A stretch of DNA of 64,000 bases from JBEISR01 sp044371425 (GTDB taxonomy: Bacteria > Planctomycetota > Planctomycetia > Pirellulales > Pirellulaceae), in NCBI GenBank assembly GCA_044371425.1, contig JBILTR010000014.1:73200-137199 (forward strand), given 5' to 3'. Made by a program: the position numbers and the translations under genes. This document shows positions 61,816-64,000 of the stretch, piece after piece; within the stretch, counting starts at the first letter, position 1; the number at the start of each line of letters is the position of its first letter. The notes under the pieces were generated by a model, which ran no database searches, was not told the origin of the DNA, and saw only the letters and a program-made list of their open reading frames with translations.

Positions 61816-63744
61816 ATGGACGGAGCGATCGATTCGACAAGCCAACAGGATGCCAGCCGGTCGCCGCAGCCCGCCTGCCGCCCCCGGATCAACACCCCCT
61901 CGCTCGATCGCTTGGCTGGGACCGGATCGCCGACGCCAAAGCTACTTGGTTGGTGCCTCGGGCGGCTGGGCCTGGGCCTGCTCTCCGTCTCCCTGGGGTG
62001 TGGATCGCCTAGCGAACCTTCCAAGACCAAGGAGCCGACTCAACGGGCCGGCCTATCGTCGCAGCCTGCAACCGCTCAGGAACAGGCCAAAGCCGACCCG
62101 ACGACTCCAGAGCCCCCGCAGAAGGCAGAAACAGCGACGGCTCCTAGCAGTGCCGTCGCTGCCGATACAGCCGACAAGGGGACGCCGCCCCCCTCTGCGG
62201 AGCCAGCTCCCTGGAAGCCCAGCCAGGAGAATCTAGCGATCTCCTGGGCCGATCGATTGACGTTGCCATGGAGCGATCATCAGGTGATCTATCTGCAGGG
62301 AGATCCGGTAGGCTATCAGACCCGATCGGTCAGTGCGTCCAAGTCGCTGGGGGAAGGGATGCTGCGATGGGAGCAAGCGGGAAGGATCCGACTGCAGCGA
62401 GGGGAGCAGCTGGTGGACCAGAGCTGGAAGCTGTTCAGTTTGGAGCGGCCCGATGGAGCGGTGCTGAACCTGGTGGCCGAATGGGAGGCAGGTGGACAGC
62501 GACGCGTTGGGGAATTGGTCAATGACAAAGAGGGGCATTTCCAGCTGAACAAACGGACTGGCGACCAGACGCAATCGGAATCGCAGGTATGGCCCGAAGG
62601 AGCTCGCGGTCCATTTTCGGTGGAGCAGTCTTTCTTGCGGCGGGTGCCCGAGCTGCTGGAAGCTCGGCAGTTTGTTTCGTTCGATCCGGTGGAGATGCAA
62701 TTTGTCCCGCAGCGGATCGAGGGGATGGGAGTGGTCCAGACCGCGACGCTGGATGGCAACAACCGATCGCTGCACGAAATCCGAGTGGTTTCCGGCACCG
62801 AGGCGAAGGGGCTGGAGACGGTGCACTGGGTGGATGACGAAGGAATTCTCTGGAAATCGTACATCCGAGGATACAACCTGCGGTATTTCCGCGCGACGGC
62901 GGAGCAAACGGAGGCGGTGGCCGACCAGTTGCAATGGGAAACAATCCCCCTGCCTTCTACCTTGGCCACCATCCCTCAAGGCCAGGTGGCGAAGGCCGGC
63001 ACCGTTCGCTACACCATGAAGATGAAGGGGCAAGATCCCTTTCGGAGTTTTGTTCGTGGAGGGAACCAGAGCGTCCAGTCGATTTCCGCCTTCTCTGCGG
63101 TGGTATCGATCGGGCGTGAGGGAAGTGCAGGGGATGCGACCACCGCTTTAACGCCTTCGGACTCTGCTCCTTCCGAGCCATCGATGTTGGGTAGCAATCG
63201 TTGGATGGCGACCGACCAACCCGATCTCCAGACGGCGTGCCGTACATGGCTTGGGAACCAACCACATACGGTGGAGACGGCGATGGCGAGTTTGGCGGAG
63301 GGGATCGCTGGGAAGTTGCAGCGGGATCCGACTGGAAAAACGCTGATCGGTTCCTCGAAACTGATGCGGGCAGAGCGTGCCGACTGTTTTGGTCACGCGG
63401 TCTTGCTGGCGACAGCGGCCAGGGCATGCCGGATCCCCGCGCGTGTCGCCTTGGGGATAGCACCGCAGTCGACTGGTGATCGACCGGCAGGCGATTCCGT
63501 GCCGGGGACCGATGGCACGCGGGGCCGAGGGGAAGCAGACACTTTTGCCCTACATGCCTGGGTGGAGGCATGGGACGGCAAGCGGTGGCAGGCATACGAC
63601 AGTTACCTTCGCTCCCCCGATGCAGTATTGTGGCGGATCAAGCTGGGTTTCATGGACTTCGATTCCGAAAATCCTTACCGCGATCTTTTGGACGCAGCAG
63701 CGGTACTCGATCGACTGAAGATCGACTCCATCACCGCCGATTAA
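61816..63744 (+). CDS. Transglutaminase-like lipoprotein
   Basis: 642 residues from ATG 61816 (GTG 61813 is adjacent). A lipobox LLSVSLGCGS lies unusually deep, at about residue 60, after 40 polar residues, so the true start may be downstream with a non-standard codon. A Pro/Ala/Thr linker (about 65-130) is followed by a beta-rich region. The C-terminal transglutaminase-like domain (about 460-615) has the catalytic triad: Cys in MRAERADCFGHAVLLATAAR, His in TFALHAWVEAWDGK and Asp in WQAYDSYLRSPDA. It probably acts as a peptidase or cross-linker on envelope proteins. Confidence 0.82.
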   Translation: MDGAIDSTSQQDASRSPQPACRPRINTPSLDRLAGTGSPTPKLLGWCLGRLGLGLLSVSLGCGSPSEPSKTKEPTQRAGLSSQPATAQEQAKADPTTPEPPQKAETATAPSSAVAADTADKGTPPPSAEPAPWKPSQENLAISWADRLTLPWSDHQVIYLQGDPVGYQTRSVSASKSLGEGMLRWEQAGRIRLQRGEQLVDQSWKLFSLERPDGAVLNLVAEWEAGGQRRVGELVNDKEGHFQLNKRTGDQTQSESQVWPEGARGPFSVEQSFLRRVPELLEARQFVSFDPVEMQFVPQRIEGMGVVQTATLDGNNRSLHEIRVVSGTEAKGLETVHWVDDEGILWKSYIRGYNLRYFRATAEQTEAVADQLQWETIPLPSTLATIPQGQVAKAGTVRYTMKMKGQDPFRSFVRGGNQSVQSISAFSAVVSIGREGSAGDATTALTPSDSAPSEPSMLGSNRWMATDQPDLQTACRTWLGNQPHTVETAMASLAEGIAGKLQRDPTGKTLIGSSKLMRAERADCFGHAVLLATAARACRIPARVALGIAPQSTGDRPAGDSVPGTDGTRGRGEADTFALHAWVEAWDGKRWQAYDSYLRSPDAVLWRIKLGFMDFDSENPYRDLLDAAAVLDRLKIDSITAD

Positions 63745-63863
63745 CCCACCCCCGTGCTCCTCGCCCTCGCCAGGAACCGACCATTAGGACCAACCTCCAG
63801 TCGAACCTACACAACGCTTCCATCTATCGGTATCGCATCAACAAAAAGGAAACACATCAGGCT

Positions 63864-63890
63864 CACGCGAAGTCGCGAAGGCGCGAAGGG
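63864..63890. repeat. Short intergenic GCGAAG-type repeat
   Basis: CACGCGAAGTCGCGAAGG followed by CGCGAAGG: three CGCGAAG units at about 8-9-bp spacing. The final 255 bases of the window hold no gene. Confidence 0.7.
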
Positions 63891-64000
63891 GGCAAAGAGC
63901 TAAGATCCGTGGATGACAGAGGGCAGCTGGGCAGGCTACAAGGCTGAGAGAAAGAGTGGTCTAATCGGCGAATCCTGATAGAAGAAGAACGTCGTTCGAT

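Overview
The window looks like chromosomal DNA from a high-GC planctomycete, possibly of the Pirellulales; the exact lineage is inferred. The signs are a DUF1559 pilin-like protein inside a pseudopilin operon, a PEP-CTERM exported protein, a DUF4091 protein, a short membrane protein with an N-terminal FSLRGLM motif, an NHL-free mix of LRR, TPR, prenyltransferase-repeat and transglutaminase exported proteins, and several families of short dispersed intergenic repeats. Nothing points to a phage or plasmid. I found no rRNA, tRNA, insertion sequence or CRISPR array.

Layout. 1-8 kb: partial leucine-rich-repeat protein (minus), pyroglutamyl-peptidase-like gene, PepSY-type membrane protein, Gly/Pro-rich EF-hand protein with a clear terminator, a two-component pair, then phoU and a PhoB-like regulator. 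8-13 kb (mostly minus): small membrane protein with an L7/L12-like tail, nadB, divergent moaB, a soluble chemoreceptor-like protein with inverted domain order, a secreted thioredoxin-like protein, and about 0.6 kb of 151-bp tandem repeats. 13.6-25 kb: YgiQ radical SAM protein and coupled acetyltransferase, a VOC protein, a photolyase fused to an FAD oxidoreductase, a hisDCB operon, a prenyltransferase-repeat protein coupled to a PH-domain membrane protein. 25-34 kb: DUF3293-like protein, winged-helix regulator, ECF sigma factor, CMD-family gene coupled to mobA, a hairpin element, a run of small unknown genes with another repeat duplication, and an HNH endonuclease. 34-43 kb: zincin-like peptidase, TPR membrane protein, tdh-kbl threonine catabolism operon, small membrane protein, 58-bp tandem hairpin repeats, glycosyltransferase 25, methyltransferase. 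43-53 kb: DUF4091 protein, epimerase, PhoR-like kinase, PEP-CTERM protein, priA.

53.3-60.7 kb holds the most striking unit: nadD followed by eight genes, nearly all joined by 1-4 bp start/stop overlaps. They encode three tandem, strongly divergent GspF-like membrane proteins, two pseudopilins with a Glu at +5, a GspK-like pseudopilin without that Glu, a DUF1559 pilin-like protein and a small membrane protein. No ATPase, secretin or prepilin peptidase gene is present, so the machine must borrow these or work differently. The window closes with an unrecognised conserved-looking protein and a transglutaminase-like lipoprotein.

Functional links: phoU and phoB at 6-7.6 kb lack an adjacent kinase, while an orphan PhoR-type kinase lies at 47 kb. 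moaB and mobA, both molybdenum-cofactor genes, sit 18 kb apart. nadB and nadD cover two steps of NAD synthesis at separate loci. Start sites were chosen from ribosome-binding sites, stop/start overlaps and family N-termini; unusual choices are noted per gene.
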